From Epiperipatus broadwayi (taxonomy: Eukaryota > Onychophora > Udeonychophora > Euonychophora > Peripatidae), in the NCBI GenBank assembly GCA_028023455.1, contig JAQFVV010012442.1:2826903-2890902 (forward strand): DNA of 64,000 nucleotides. Direction: 5' to 3'. Below, piece after piece: positions 26,600 to 38,200 of this stretch; position 1 is the first letter of the stretch; each line of letters begins with the position of its first letter. The position numbers and the translations under genes are program-made. The notes under the pieces are model-generated. The model made no database searches. It was not told the DNA's origin and was given only the letters and a program-made list of their open reading frames with translations.

Positions 26600-27725
26600 T
26601 GTGAACATTTGCTGACACAGGAGACTGATGATGATCAAGGGCAGATGTTCAGCTCCATTGACCTCAGTGTATAAGATGATATGGACAAATGATTTATTCT
26701 CATGGTGTGCAAGTAAATCTGTCTTGATTTCAAGATTACATGAATTAAATGTTGTATTGGTGGGTGTGAGTTTGCACTCCTTTTCCTCAAGTGTGGTGAT
26801 AGTGATTTTAAGGAGCTTGGTTCATTTGAGGGGATGGTCAACAATCATTGGTGAAAGTCACTACCTTCACCTGGACTTTGCCATGAAGGGCTACTGCACC
26901 ACTTGATGAATTATTTAATAGGTCAGTGTTGATTTGCACACACTATCATTAGGTTTCATTTGTTAGCTTTAAATTTAGTGCATTTGTAAAGTGGTTGGTC
27001 TGTTTTGAGCCACCACCATTTTTTGTAACATTGATGGAGTTTTGTTTTGTGGGCATGGGTCTGCACTCCCCTCTTTTTTTTCAGGGATGGATCATTGTAG
27101 ACATTAGGTATCTGGTTTATGGTGTGGGCTGTTAACAATTTTGCCACTGCCCAGAACACCTGCCAGGAGGCAGCATGGTCAATGTTGGTGCTATTTCTGT
27201 TCTGGTTGGCTGCTGTGTCCCCTGATAGGCTGGTTTTGGGCAGTGTCAATCTGGCTCTTCACTTGTTACTTCTTAGTTTTTACCCAAGTTGGCTTTCCAA
27301 TTTTGGGCAGGTAGACCGCTTGTGGTCATTGCTCATTTGGACTGCTAATTAGAGGTATTCAGAATGGTCTTGACATGGCTCAGCTGTGGTTTGAAAGTTT
27401 ATTGCTTGGTAAACTTGGGCCTTGCTGCCTGCTGTGGTGGTTGGCACAATGTGGGACTTCACCTATTTAGCTGAAGCATTTGAGTCTTCGCTTCGGGGTA
27501 CCAGGGTTGGGACCATTGGGTGATGGTTAACTTCTTGACAGCTGGGCCATGTGGATCCACATACAGATACACATTAAACACATTACAGCAATTTTTATGG
27601 ATGTAATTATTTTTGAACATATGTACATTTTACCTTGTTACATTGAATCACTGTGTAATCCTCAATGGATAAGTGTACCCAAAATTTTCGTAATCTCTTA
27701 TTAATAAAGGTCACTTTGAGAAAAA
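26600..27725. other. Base-composition island of unknown nature ending in AATAAA-type signals
   Basis: Between about 26,600 and 27,560 the sequence is clearly less AT-rich than everything around it. Short frames are open on both strands (plus 26,628-26,906 and 27,119-27,352; minus 26,956-27,249 with WWWLKTDQPLYKCTKFKANK). None shows a domain I recognise. AATAAA motifs occur near 27,704 and 27,728. This could be a foreign or younger transposable-element fragment or an exon-bearing stretch. Neither strand is convincing as a gene, and I leave the function open. Confidence 0.4.
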
Positions 27726-28488
27726 ATAAATAAAGGTCTAAAAATTGCAGACAATTTATAAAAAATGAATGAATAAACTATCATTTTCATACAATTTTCT
27801 AGCTTTATTTTAATTTTTCCTAACAGGCAATGTTCTGAATACCTGTTTTACATGACAATATTTTATTCAGATGTTTTTAATACATAGATTCATAAAGTAT
27901 GTCTTGGTTTTAAAATGTAAAAATATTTTATACATGATAGCAAATAAGCAGTACTTTAATTGGTCATTTAATATTAAACACTGACTATGTAAAACAGAAA
28001 AGATTGATATTAGTGCAATCACTAATAATACATTTATTATGTAATGCTAATTTAGATTATTTTTACACTGTGAAATAAATTTGTGCTAAAATAATTGAAA
28101 AGCATGTAAGATTAATAGTTTAATTTATGTATTAGAATTAACATTAGTTGTGTTTAAATACATTAGAACAAATTTTTATAGGTACAGTATAATGTAGACA
28201 AAATTTAAGTGTCAGAAAAAAATAGAATGTATGTATAAAGAATACAACATGATATTATCTACTATTTGATCTTTTATTTAGACCACCTGTTGTAGCACAG
28301 AAGAACTGAGTAATTCTTAGTTAAATCTTTACATATTAAATTGTAAGTGTTGAAAGTGCCTACAAGTTGTTAATACAGATAATTGTTTGAATCTAATGTC
28401 ATGAGTAACAGTATTGTCTTGCTATGCATTTTATAGAAAGTATCAAGCAAAATATTTTTATTATTGTTTTTGGATGAAGATTTTCATA
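27726..28488. other. Unassigned AT-rich sequence
   Basis: I see nothing codable or repeated within the window. Confidence 0.5.
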
Positions 28489-29260
28489 TTACAAACAGGT
28501 ATATAAATGAATTAATGTCCATGAGTTGATGTAAGTATTCACATCAGTTATCTTCAAATCTTTTTCCTGAATTATATTTAGCTTGTCGAAAAGTATGTTT
28601 GTTGGAGTGGCTTCTGGGATTTTTATTGGAAATAAAAGTACATCTATGCACCAAATCATAAAACATAAATGTGCTAGCTTATATGCTTGCAAAGTATCCT
28701 TTTAAAAATATTTTAGAATTCGATGAATATCTAACCCTATATATTTAAGTATTACAGGAATAAGTTCACATATGCAGTCTAGCATGGAACAAATACGAAA
28801 AATATGATATTGTGTTTCTGCTTCCTTATGACACAGAATAAAAAAAGCTTATGTATGTCAATAATTTATTTTAAATCCTTGAAAATAAAGGTATATAGAG
28901 TTTCTAGGATTAATTATAGTTGGAAGTTAAAATACTTTGGTTCTAGTGTAGAGGTTTACGTTTTTTAACAGGTGAGTAGATGAATGATAGAGGAAGAAAT
29001 GTAACTCTCCATATGGGTATTTATTTTCAGTAGGCCATACTGGAGTGTTGGAATAATAACTAGAGGCTCAATAAGAGCCATGAAATAGCCATAGAGGGAA
29101 TGTGGATTGTTATTAGGTATGATTGAGGATGCATGTGTGGAGATTTGAAAAGTTCTTCTTAATTTCAGAGATTGCATTGAGAGATTTTTAAATTCTAAGT
29201 ACATAAAGATTATGTATGCAATATCCATTTTGTGTCAAGAAACAGTTGAGTTTTTTATTT
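28489..29260 (-). pseudogene. Possible 3' end of an old non-LTR retrotransposon (zinc-knuckle region)
   Basis: On the minus strand one frame gives FFILCHKEAETQYHIFRICS (near 28,790-28,850), close in shape to the C-x-C...H...C knuckle that ends many LINE ORF2 proteins. It is followed by AYKLAHLCFMIWCID. Upstream (29,228-28,965) a further open stretch gives LKLRRTFQISTHASSIIPNN. Stops separate the pieces. There is no RT catalytic motif that I can see upstream, so the call rests on one motif and a patchwork of open frames. It could also be chance similarity. Confidence 0.35.
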
Positions 29261-31199
29261 GAAATTGCTACTGTTTTTATTTCTTGATCAGCTAACTGCA
29301 CAGACCATATACTTGCTTTATACAATATTTTGTGAAATTGCAATGGGTTATAGTGTGAGACTCTGGTAAGGCTAGTATATTAAATATAAAAACGTTTCAT
29401 AGTGTGATAGATAGGCGTTTGAAAGTGATTGAATTGCGTATTGATACTTCTTTACAACTCTCTCTTGTATTTTTATGCAATTTCAGAATGGCTGAGATAA
29501 AAAAAACCTAGTATCCTTTTTTGAATATTTTTTTATGCTTCCACCTGAATAGTTTTGGCAGGCTCAAACATTTCTCCAAATAACATTCAAGTTCGAACTG
29601 TTGAACTGATAAACGAAATAAGGGATAATTCTGAGAAGTTGTGGTATTTGTATTCTATTGGTAAAGGAAATGGTGAGATAGTCAATGTAAATAATTTACA
29701 AGATGTTCATAATTTGCTGTGATATTGTTATTCCTGGTACTTGGGTTTCATTGATTGATTAACGGGTTAAAATATAGAAGGAAAATAAAAGTGATCTTAA
29801 GGATGATCCTTGGGAATGGAAACATATGGAATTATAGAGGGAAATGTTGGGGATTTATAGATTCATTTTTTTAAGGAAAAAGTTTACTAAAAGATATGGA
29901 TAAAGTTTGAGGATATTTGATTATGTGAGTGAGGTAAATTATTTGTTCTATGGGTTTTGATTAAAATCCAGACATGACATCTAATTGTACTACTAATGGA
30001 CTGTATTTTTGAAAATTTTTAATGTGTGGATAACTGTTTTAAAAAGAACAATGGCTTGAGTTTTAGATGACGACATTTTTGCAAATTAGAAATTTGGATT
30101 GTAGTGGTACTATGCATGGTAAGTTCTAGTACAGATACTAGTGCAGAATTTATTAAATCCCTATTTTTTTTTGTTTTCCATCCCAAATATTTAGATTAAT
30201 CAATGAGAATTTTGGAATCTTGGAATAGAAATTAATCAGGAGATTTTGGATAGATAAACGCAGGATAGGAATTAATTACTGTCATTAGACAGCTATCATT
30301 ACATTTTAAAGTTTAAAATAGATGCAAAAATAAAGCAGAAAAGTAATTTATATAAACAGCAATATGTTAATTGAAGGCATATGGTACACTATGCAATGTT
30401 TTTTTTAGTTTATATCAAATCCTGAAAATAGGATAATTGTGGCATTAATTATTGACAAACTAAACTTCCATAATATATGTGGAAATTAAACTAAATTCAG
30501 ATCTATGTGAAAATAAGGTCATTTTGGCTTACATTGAAGACCTATTTTTCGGTTGGTCTGATAATTTGATAGTACAATATGATGAAAGCCATAGATGAGA
30601 AACTAATCTGTGATATTAGATAAAAAGGACAGGATCGGGATTGATAAAAAGGACAGGATCGGGATTTGTTAAATAAAATTACTTGGAAAACACCATTGCC
30701 TTCCAAAGCTTATTGTAAGTAACAAAAAGAAAATGGAAACATATGTTATTAAAATAACAATTTGTAATCTCAAGATGCGATGTTTTGCTTGTTCGTTTCG
30801 TTGTTATATGTATTTTACATAAAATCATGAGGCATACAAAAAAAAAAAATATTCCATCGCTATTTTTACATAATCTTGACATGCTTTACAAATACTGAAA
30901 GGAACATTTTATAATAGTTTAAAAAGTTCATAAAAATAAATAAAAATGTAACTGCTGATTTAGTTTTATTTCGTAAGGAAAAATTTTGCAACTTTAAGTT
31001 TGCTTTTGATTCAAATCATACAAGAATGTTTCATGAAAAAAGATGCGATAGAATAAAAAAAATAACAAACATCTTATAAATCAATTTAAAAAAATTGTGT
31101 AACAAATAAACAATTTGGTAATATTGAACACAGACATTCAAGCTACATTCAGGTATTCCCTCTTTCTCATATCACTGATACACATGTGAAAATCAGAAA
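29261..31199. other. Unassigned AT-rich sequence, with a short tandem duplication
   Basis: No gene is supported. A 24-base unit beginning GATAAAAAGGACAGGATCGG is present twice in tandem at about 30,616-30,665. Confidence 0.5.
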
Positions 31200-31590
31200 T
31201 GATCACCGATATACATATTTTCTACTAAACAAGCACTCATCACTTCGTCCAGATCATCATCCCACACACACATATAATCAATGCTAGATTAATGAATCAT
31301 CAGATATTCAATGGTATGAATGGTTAAAGAGTTAGAGGGTGGAATTTATTTAAACTTGTCCATTATTGCTTGAAAATTTGCTATCTTAATATAAACGGAG
31401 CACTGATTATATTTGGGTACGAACCGTGTATTATTCTGCATTACAATCCGATATTTCAACGGACTAGCAACTGCCATTATCAAGGTTAACTTTTGAAAGA
31501 ACAATTGTTAGATCTCAAATAATAATGTGACTCAGTGCGTGATGAGAAGGGAGATTCAATTTGAAGTAGGCCATCATTCACAACACGAGG
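31200..31590. repeat. Diverged copy of dispersed repeat R1
   Basis: The stretch 31,300-31,410 aligns with 11,827-11,940 (shared blocks CATCAGAT, GAAAGGTTGAAGAGTT-like, GCTATCTTAATATA and GAGCACT). The upstream part, 31,200-31,290, looks like the inverted equivalent of the distal half of R1. The copy is worn and probably rearranged. Confidence 0.5.
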
Positions 31591-31629
31591 CTTATCAAAA
31601 TGTTTATTTCCCTTCGTTTTTTCACCTAT

Positions 31630-34600
31630 TCATCATCATCATCATCAACAACCATAATCAATTCACTGCAGGATGAAAGTCCATCCAAGTTCAATCCATC
31701 TTTTCCTATCTTTAGCTTCTCTTCTCCACATCACCTGTGCACACTTTCTTATTTCATCCATCCATCTCACATGTTGTCTCTTTCTGGGTCTTTTACAATC
31801 TCAGGAAATCCAGTTAAAATTCCAATTGTCCATCTATTATCATCTCTTCTAGGAATATAGCCAGCCAACTCCATTTCAGTCTTTAAATTTTTTCAATGAG
31901 GTCAGTAACACCTGTTTGTTCTCTTACCCATACATTGTGTTTTCGATCTCTTTTTGTTACTCCCAACATGCATCTCTCCATACATCTTTGAGTGGTCTGA
32001 AGTCTCTGTATTGCTCTTCTATTAAATGTCCAAGTCTCAGATCCATAAGTAAGAACTGGCAATACACATTTATTAAAAACCTTTCGTTTCAAATACCTAG
32101 GCATATTTCCTTTCAGTATCAAGTTATTTCTACGAAAAGTACTTCAATCAAGTTTAATTCTATGATTAATTTCATCCATTATGTTTCCATCTATATTAAT
32201 AATCTGACCAAGATATTAGTAACTGTTAACTTCTTCTAACTCATCATAATCAAAATTTATTTTCATATTTTGAAAAAATCTATTAAATATTACTTTAGTC
32301 TTTTTAACATTTATCTTTAGTCCTACTTTTATACTTTCATCTGATAACTCCTGCAACATTTCCTGTAACTCTTAAACATTATTTGCAAAAACGACTGCAT
32401 CATCTGCAAAATCTAAATGACTTAAAGAATCTCCATTTACTTTCACACCCTTAGCTTCCCATTTTAAGCCACAAAATACTTCTTGCAGCACTGCTGTAAA
32501 AAGTTTTGGAGATATAGAGTCACCCTGTCTTACACCCTTTTCGATGTTGATTTTCCTACTATCATTATGTAATCTAATTGTTACTGTTGCATTTTTATAA
32601 ATATACTTAAAAATATGGCAATATCCTGGATCTATACCTTGATGATTCAATGCTTTAATCACTGAAGAAATGTTTATAGAATCAAATGCCTTTTCATATT
32701 CTACAAATCCTAAGCATAATGGCAACTCATATTCATTTGTCCTTTCTATAACTTCTCTCAATAACTTGATACGATCTACTGTACTAAAACCACTTTTAAA
32801 TCCAGCATGTTCCCTTGGTTGATGGAAATCCACTGTTTTCTGTAGATGAGTTGTAATTATCTTAGTAAAAATTTTGTATAAAACTGATAAAAGACTGATA
32901 GGTCTGTAATTGCTAATATTTTCTTTATCACCTTTTTTAAATATTAATATTAATACTGCATTCTTCCAATCATCTGGTACATCTTTATCATTTAGACATT
33001 TGGTATATAACTTTGCTAAAAAATTCTATTTCTTCACCTGCTTCTTTTAATATATCAATTATAATTCCATCATTACCTGGAACCTTCCCTTTCTTCATAA
33101 ATTTAATTGCATGTCTCACTTCGTCAATCAAAATTCTGGGCAATTCAGAATATATAATAGGTATATGAGGCATGTGTTCTTTATTACTATATCATTCTTG
33201 ATAGGAGTCTTCTACACATTTCATGATGTCATCTCTTTTTTTCGTAATAATACCATTTTTTTTCTTATTACAGATATAAATTTTCTACCAATATCAAAAT
33301 GTTGTTTTACACTCCTGGACTTTTATTCTCTTCTACAGCTTTCTTTGCTTGTCCACAATTATACTTTCTTATATCATTTTCAACTCTTTTGTGCACCATT
33401 TTACAAAATTCGAGATATTCTATCTTTTTTAATGCATAATTGTTGTACATCCTCATATTCCTTCTTTTCTTCATAAATTCTCTAGTCTCAGTAGAAATTT
33501 TATTGGTCAATTGCTGCTGTTTTCTACTAGCTATCTTTGTTGCAGTTTTTAAAAGTGTATCAGTTATTTTCCTGTTAATGTCATTCAAATCTGAATCATG
33601 TTCAAAATCTACTAATACTTGAAACCGATTAGTAATTTCTAATTTAAATTCATTAGAATGTTTCTGAAGATTATGAATATCAACTGTAAATATTGTTTTT
33701 CTTAATAATTTTTGTCTCTCTAGTTTTGGATTAGCATAGTATCTTACATCTTACTAATCGATGATCACTTCTTGTGTTAAATTTATTAAGAACATTACAA
33801 TCTTGAAATATGTATTTTCTGTTAGGCAAAATATAATCCAATTCTGATGTACCTTCATTTGGATGCTTCCATGTCCATTTTCTTTTAACATTTTTCTCAA
33901 AAAAAGAATTCATAATATAAAGTTTTTCTTTTCCTGCAAACTCCACAAGTATATGTCCTCTCTCATTTCTATTACCATAACCAAAATTACCTATAGAATT
34001 TCATCTTTCATTTATTTACCAATTCTAGCATTAAAGTCTCCCATAACAATTTTAAAATGTTGTTTACTCTGATCAAAAGCCTTTTGTACATCCATATAAA
34101 AATCTTCTACTACTTCATCACTATGAGAACTTGTTGGGGCATAAACCTGAATTATCTGCATTTGGTATCTGCTATTAAGTTGTAAAATTAATCTTACCAA
34201 TCTGTCCGATACACCATCAATCTCCACAATGGTTTTATTCCATTTTTTATTTATAATGATTTCAATTCCACTTGTATTTCCAACATATGTACCTTTATAG
34301 TAGAGTATATGATTACTTTTTTAATCAATTGTTTCTTCACCTTTTCTTTTAACTTCACAAAGTCCAATAATGTCCCATTTAATATAAGACAGTTTTTCTT
34401 CTAACTCTTGCAATCTTCCTTCACTTGAAAGTGATCTGCAGTTGTAAGTACCTAAATAAAAAGTCATCATCAAATGGCAACCTGAGTCTGCAATCAGGGA
34501 ATTCTTAGCACCTTCCACCTTCGGCTAACAACCGCTGCCTTGGTTGGTAACTTTTCAGCCTCCTGGGAATAAGGGGCATGATTTATCTTTGTCTGTCATG

Positions 34601-34773
34601 ATTGTATATATTGGAAAAAATATTCTTAAATTCGGAGGTAAAAATCCAATAAAATGATTTCGCTGGCTAATGCATGTTGGTGAGCAGTCCATCCGTGTTC
34701 GTATACTATATGAATAATCACACAGTAATAACAGCTGCAATGACAAGAATGTATGGAGTGGACATTATGAATT

Positions 34774-34774
<1 letters not shown>
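31630..34774 (-). mobile_element. RTE-clade LINE copy C, near full length (about 3.1 kb)
   Basis: The minus-strand element reads from a 5' UTR next to a (TA)n tract (about 34,774) through endonuclease and RT to a (TGA)n tail, seen on the plus strand as TCATCATCATCATCA at 31,630-31,645. Its 5' UTR aligns with that of copy D up to the same AT-rich region. Copy C shares orientation and gene order with D, 25 kb away. Confidence 0.92.
31650..34599 (-). pseudogene. RTE copy C endonuclease/reverse transcriptase ORF
   Basis: The likely start is the ATG at 34,599-34,597 (MTDKDKSCPLFPGG, then a stop where D reads through). The APE-type nuclease follows: YLGTYNCRSL (near 34,440), WDIIGLCEVKRKGEETID (catalytic Glu, near 34,360), IIQVYAPTSSHSDEVVEDF (near 34,140), MGDFNARIGK (near 34,030), SELDYILPNRKY (near 33,835) and SDHRLVRCK (near 33,760). 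The linker includes TATKIASRKQQQLTNKISTE. RT blocks are MKKGKVPGNDGIIIDILKEA (near 33,080), FHQPREHAGFKSGFSTVD (near 32,800), YEKAFDSINISS (near 32,680), KGVRQGDSISPKLF (near 32,520) and SHLDFADDAVVFANN (near 32,400; catalytic pair intact). The C-terminal block is YGSETWTFNRRAIQRLQTT (near 32,030). Stops and frameshifts split it into at least eight pieces, so no full protein is made. Confidence 0.93.

Positions 34775-34795
<21 letters not shown>
34775..34795. repeat. (TA)n tract at the 5' end of RTE copy C
   Basis: A short TA array separates RTE copy C from repeat R3. Confidence 0.9.
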
Positions 34796-34807
<12 letters not shown>

Positions 34808-35222
34808 GTTATAAATTTTCTAACTTGCTTTTAAGCTTACATTTTATTAACACTAGATGGAGCTTACCAATAGTTCTAAACACGCTTTGTTTTTATAACT
34901 GCCGAAAGAGTTAGAATTCAAAACCTCTAAAGTTATCCCTACCTACAGATCAATGTTTTTGAGCTTATGGCTCACCTCAGTGGAGGGCTGGGGGTCTAGA
35001 AATTAGATCTAAAATACTAACTCAAAAGTCAGCACTTATAAAACATGTTCTATCAATTTGAAAGCATGAATTTATCAGCCACAGAAATGTCTTCAAATCA
35101 GGCATTACAAACTAGATAGCTATATGAGTTTGAATTCAGCTCAGTTTCACTATATAATAACAGCCTCTCTGCAATATATAACATTGCAAAAACCTTCAAA
35201 GATACACTTATCTCATCTAGCG
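34796..35222 (-). repeat. Dispersed repeat R3, copy 1
   Basis: This roughly 430-base unit is the reverse complement of the unit at 54,996-55,350. It has the same order of blocks: AAAACAAGTTA...AACTTGC, CTAGATGGAGCTTACCAATAG, GAGCTTATGGCTCACCTCAG, CAGCACTTATAAAACA, GTCTTCAAATCAGGC and GCAAAAACCTTCAAAG. A partial copy is at 47,850-48,105 in the same orientation. TA runs bound it on both sides. No coding potential. Confidence 0.75.
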
Positions 35223-35300
35223 TTCATATATATATATATATATACACTTATCTCATCTAGCGTTCATATATATATATATATGTGTGTGTGTGTGAGTGAG
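35204..35300. repeat. Tandem duplication with TA and GT microsatellites
   Basis: The block ACACTTATCTCATCTAGCGT plus a TA run occurs twice in a row (about 35,205-35,245 and 35,244-35,281), then GT and GTGA runs follow. This looks like slippage or unequal exchange at the TA border of repeat R3. Confidence 0.8.
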
Positions 35301-35304
35301 TGAG

Positions 35305-35461
35305 TGTGTGAGATTGCCTGGCCTAATTGATGAGTGCTAGTTAAGCACAAAGTACCTATATTGGTGGTCAGTTATCTTTTTCTCATATGTGCAATCATAT
35401 GTATTGATGTATGAGATAGAGTGTATAGCTGAAGATAGTTGAAATTCTTTATTCAAATCCT

Positions 35462-35462
<1 letters not shown>
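35305..35462 (+). repeat. Fragment of dispersed repeat R1
   Basis: Blocks CTAATTGATGA, GGTGGTCAGTTATCTTTTT and GAGATAGAGTGTATAGC follow the same order as the distal half of R1 at 11,965-12,080. The similarity is moderate. Confidence 0.5.

Positions 35463-35527
<65 letters not shown>
35463..35527. repeat. (TA)n-(GT)n compound microsatellite
   Basis: A TA array (about 35,463-35,503) passes into GT repeats to about 35,527, where the foldback element begins. Confidence 0.95.
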
Positions 35528-36233
35528 AATGGCATTCCCCTTTTGCAGAACTTTTAAATATTTGAAAAAAGTTTGTACTTGGATTTAAAAGTTTTAAACA
35601 TAATTTTTATCAGTTTCTTAATACTATTTTTCTTTTGACATTTTTAATTTAAGTTATTACTTCTTAATTTATCGTTAATTATTTTACATTGTGATCTCAT
35701 TACTTAAGAAAAGGGGTAACTATGATTACTATTCACATATTAATAATACCCTCAGTCATTCCGAGATTTAAGAAAAATATTAAAACGTTGGTCACTTTTC
35801 CAGACTGAGGTATCTCTCTTGGGCTGCACAAAATGTGAAACATCTCATCAGAATATTTATATTGGGTTTAAATCCAAGGGCTCCATCTAGACAACTATTA
35901 TAAACCCCAAGAGACAACCTTTACATGCTTCAAGTACCAGAGACACGTACCTCGGTCTGGAAAAGTCATCACTTTAATATTTTTATTAAATCTCCATCTA
36001 GTGGGAGTATGATTAATATGTGAATATTATTCATATTTATTACTCTTCTTGAGTAACAGGGTCGCAAAATAAAATAATTAATTATAAATTAAGAGCTAAT
36101 AACTTAAATTCTAAGTGTCAAATGCAAAAATAGTAATAAGCAACCAGTAAAGTTTTTGTTTCAAACTGGTGAATCCAAATAGAAACTTTACTTTAAATGT
36201 TTAAATATTCTGAAAGAGGAAGTGGGGATTTTG
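35528..36233. mobile_element. Foldback element FB-A: about 285-bp inverted repeats around a 140-bp centre
   Basis: The left arm (about 35,528-35,812) starts GGCATTCCCCTTTTGCAGAAC and ends with CAGACTGAGG. The right arm (about 35,950-36,233) starts with CCTCGGTCTGG and ends AAGAGGAAGTGGGG. Blocks such as TTTCTTAATACTATTTTTCT and GTTATTACTTCTTAATTTAT-like pair across the element. Half of the same structure recurs at about 40,090-40,475. There is no open frame, so it is presumably non-autonomous. The long arms and GT/TA flank are features of foldback or hairpin MITE-like elements. Confidence 0.8.
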
Positions 36234-36780
36234 TTACAAATGTCATCCAATGTGGGAGTTCAAACATTTGTTCAATTTTTTTTTTAAAAAGTGCGTAATA
36301 TAAACCGGATCACAAAAATAAAAAATATATAATAATTAAAGTGACTAAATTTATGAGATATAGAGAAAACAGACAGCAATAATAATACTTTTATAGGCAA
36401 AAGAAAGCTAAGTGGGATTAGGTTTATTAGTATTGTACTTTGTGGTAAAGAAAGAATAATATAGATAAGTAGTATTTATGAATAAATTAGTGTGGGTAGG
36501 CAATGATAAATATCAGAAATCTGCAGGCAAATGGAATTAGAGTGAATGTAGTGAGGAAAATTGTGCCAACACTCATATTTAATTATGATGTTAAAGAAAG
36601 AATAAAGTAGTAGAGACGATTAAATTAAATTATTAAGTAAATAAATTAGTATTAAAAAAGAGACATATATATATATTTTAAATCACAAATGATAAGCAGA
36701 ATAACTAAAATGGAGGATAAACATCACATGACCACCACCTTTTATGCTTGTGTATAACTGTTGTTAAAAGAGGCAAAACT
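36234..36780. other. Unassigned AT-rich sequence
   Basis: I see nothing that can be named. Confidence 0.5.
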
Positions 36781-36782
36781 CA

Positions 36783-36843
36783 TTATGCGTATTGCCACAC
36801 ACATCATTGATTACTCTAGCTTGCTGTGTGTGGCAATGCGTAT
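36783..36843. repeat. Inverted repeat (hairpin) at the head of the Gag remnant
   Basis: TGCGTATTGCCACACACA (near 36,786-36,803) pairs with TGTGTGTGGCAATGCGTA (near 36,824-36,841) across a loop of about 20 bases. It may be a terminal or untranslated structure of the retroelement that follows, or an independent small hairpin. Confidence 0.7.
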
Positions 36844-38200
36844 AGGGCGTTTTGCCTGTTTTAAAATCGATGAACAGAGTAAGGAAATAAAGAATGTTTC
36901 CAACGAGAAACAGATTACTGTAACTGAGAATAATGAAGTAAAAAATGTTCCTAGTAAGGAACTGCAAAGTAAAAACAAAAGAGAAGTTTCAAACAAAGTG
37001 GAAAATAGTGACATTATAGCACTAATAACCAGCATGCTTGAAAAACTAAAAGAAGCAGCTGAATAAATTTAAAGAATAGCCGAAGATTAAAAATCTGTGT
37101 AGAGAAATGGCGGAAGAGCTTTAAAAAGTCTAATGAAAGAGCCAAAGAACTAAAAAGGCAGTATTACAAGACTAATAGGAAAATAGAAGAGCAAGTTGAA
37201 GTGCTTGAAAAATTCAAAAAAATCCAATTGGGCTGGGTTACAATAAAATGAAAGAAGAAATTATGAGACAGATAAACAAAAATAAGATGCAAGTTGAGAA
37301 TCAATTCAAGGTGGCATACCATATGATAGAATAAACTAAAGTAGAAAATGAGATAAATATAGGTCTAGTATGTGAGACTGTAGCATAAAATAAGATAGAA
37401 AGTACCAAAATAATTGAAGATATTATGGTCAAAATTCATAATTTTACAAAAAATAAAATAAAATAAATTATAGCAAAGATATTAGTAGGCGAACAGAGGA
37501 ATTAGATAAAAAAGATGCTGACAGAAGTAAATAAGCCTCACCAGTTAAGTACAAATATGAACACACATTATAAATAATCTGGCAATCATAAATCAGTTTT
37601 TAAAAATCCAAGATATTTTCTGACCATCTAGGTGAAGTTCCTACAGAACATTTAAATAGATTTGAATGATATTTCACTTTAAATCAGTTAGGTGAAGAGA
37701 CCATACATGCAGCCATTTACCATGGGGGTCTCATGATTGATTGGATTTTCTATTACAAACCTGTCACTTTCACTGAATATATAAAAAAAAGCTTTATTAG
37801 TAATTTATTGGAGCAAAATTATCAGGAAAATATTTGTCATCAGGTGTCACAAGAAAAATGGCAACCCAGTGAACCTTTCAGAATTCCCTTTATCAGAAGG
37901 CAAGTGTTAAAACTGCATTCTTTAATGGCCAACCCACTATCTGAACAAAAGATTATGATAATTCATCACAATTTGACTCAAAACGTCATTGAACATAGGG
38001 ACATAGGTACTGAGATAAAACATTGGTGCAAATGGCAGAATTATTGAGTGGTTTTGACAGCTCTAGACTTACATATGATCCAAGTGAGAGAGGATTTAAA
38101 CTCCAACCTAGAGAGCCAACGATAAATGCTGTTAGGTATAGCCATAAAACAAACTAGGAAAGTGAAACTCGAAAAAGACATTATTCAAATAGCCCCAAAA
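36830..38200 (+). pseudogene. Retrotransposon Gag remnant (coiled coil plus capsid-like domain)
   Basis: The N-terminal part is charged and helical: EIKNVSNEKQITVTENNEVK (within 36,761-37,066), then after frame changes SNERAKELKRQYYKTNRKIE (near 37,130-37,190), a clear coiled coil. From about 37,619 the frame SDHLGEVPTEHLNRFE resembles the opening of LTR-element Gag capsid domains (F-x-G..., ED-P..W/HL..FE). It is followed, in the same frame after one stop, by TFTEYIKKSFISN, QVSQEKWQPSEPFRIPF and PLSEQKIMIIHHNLTQNV (to about 38,045). No protease, RT or zinc knuckle follows, and I find no LTRs. The order fits a Ty3-like Gag, but the family is uncertain. Several stops show it is dead. Confidence 0.6.

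Noticed and set aside
31600-32239. Plus-strand frames over RTE copy C (and similar at 33.1-34.1 kb and 57.2-60.4 kb)
   Set aside because: Antisense shadows of the minus-strand RTE ORFs.
35204-35300. CRISPR-like short repeats
   Set aside because: Only two tandem units with a microsatellite between; no array, no spacers, and the genome is animal.
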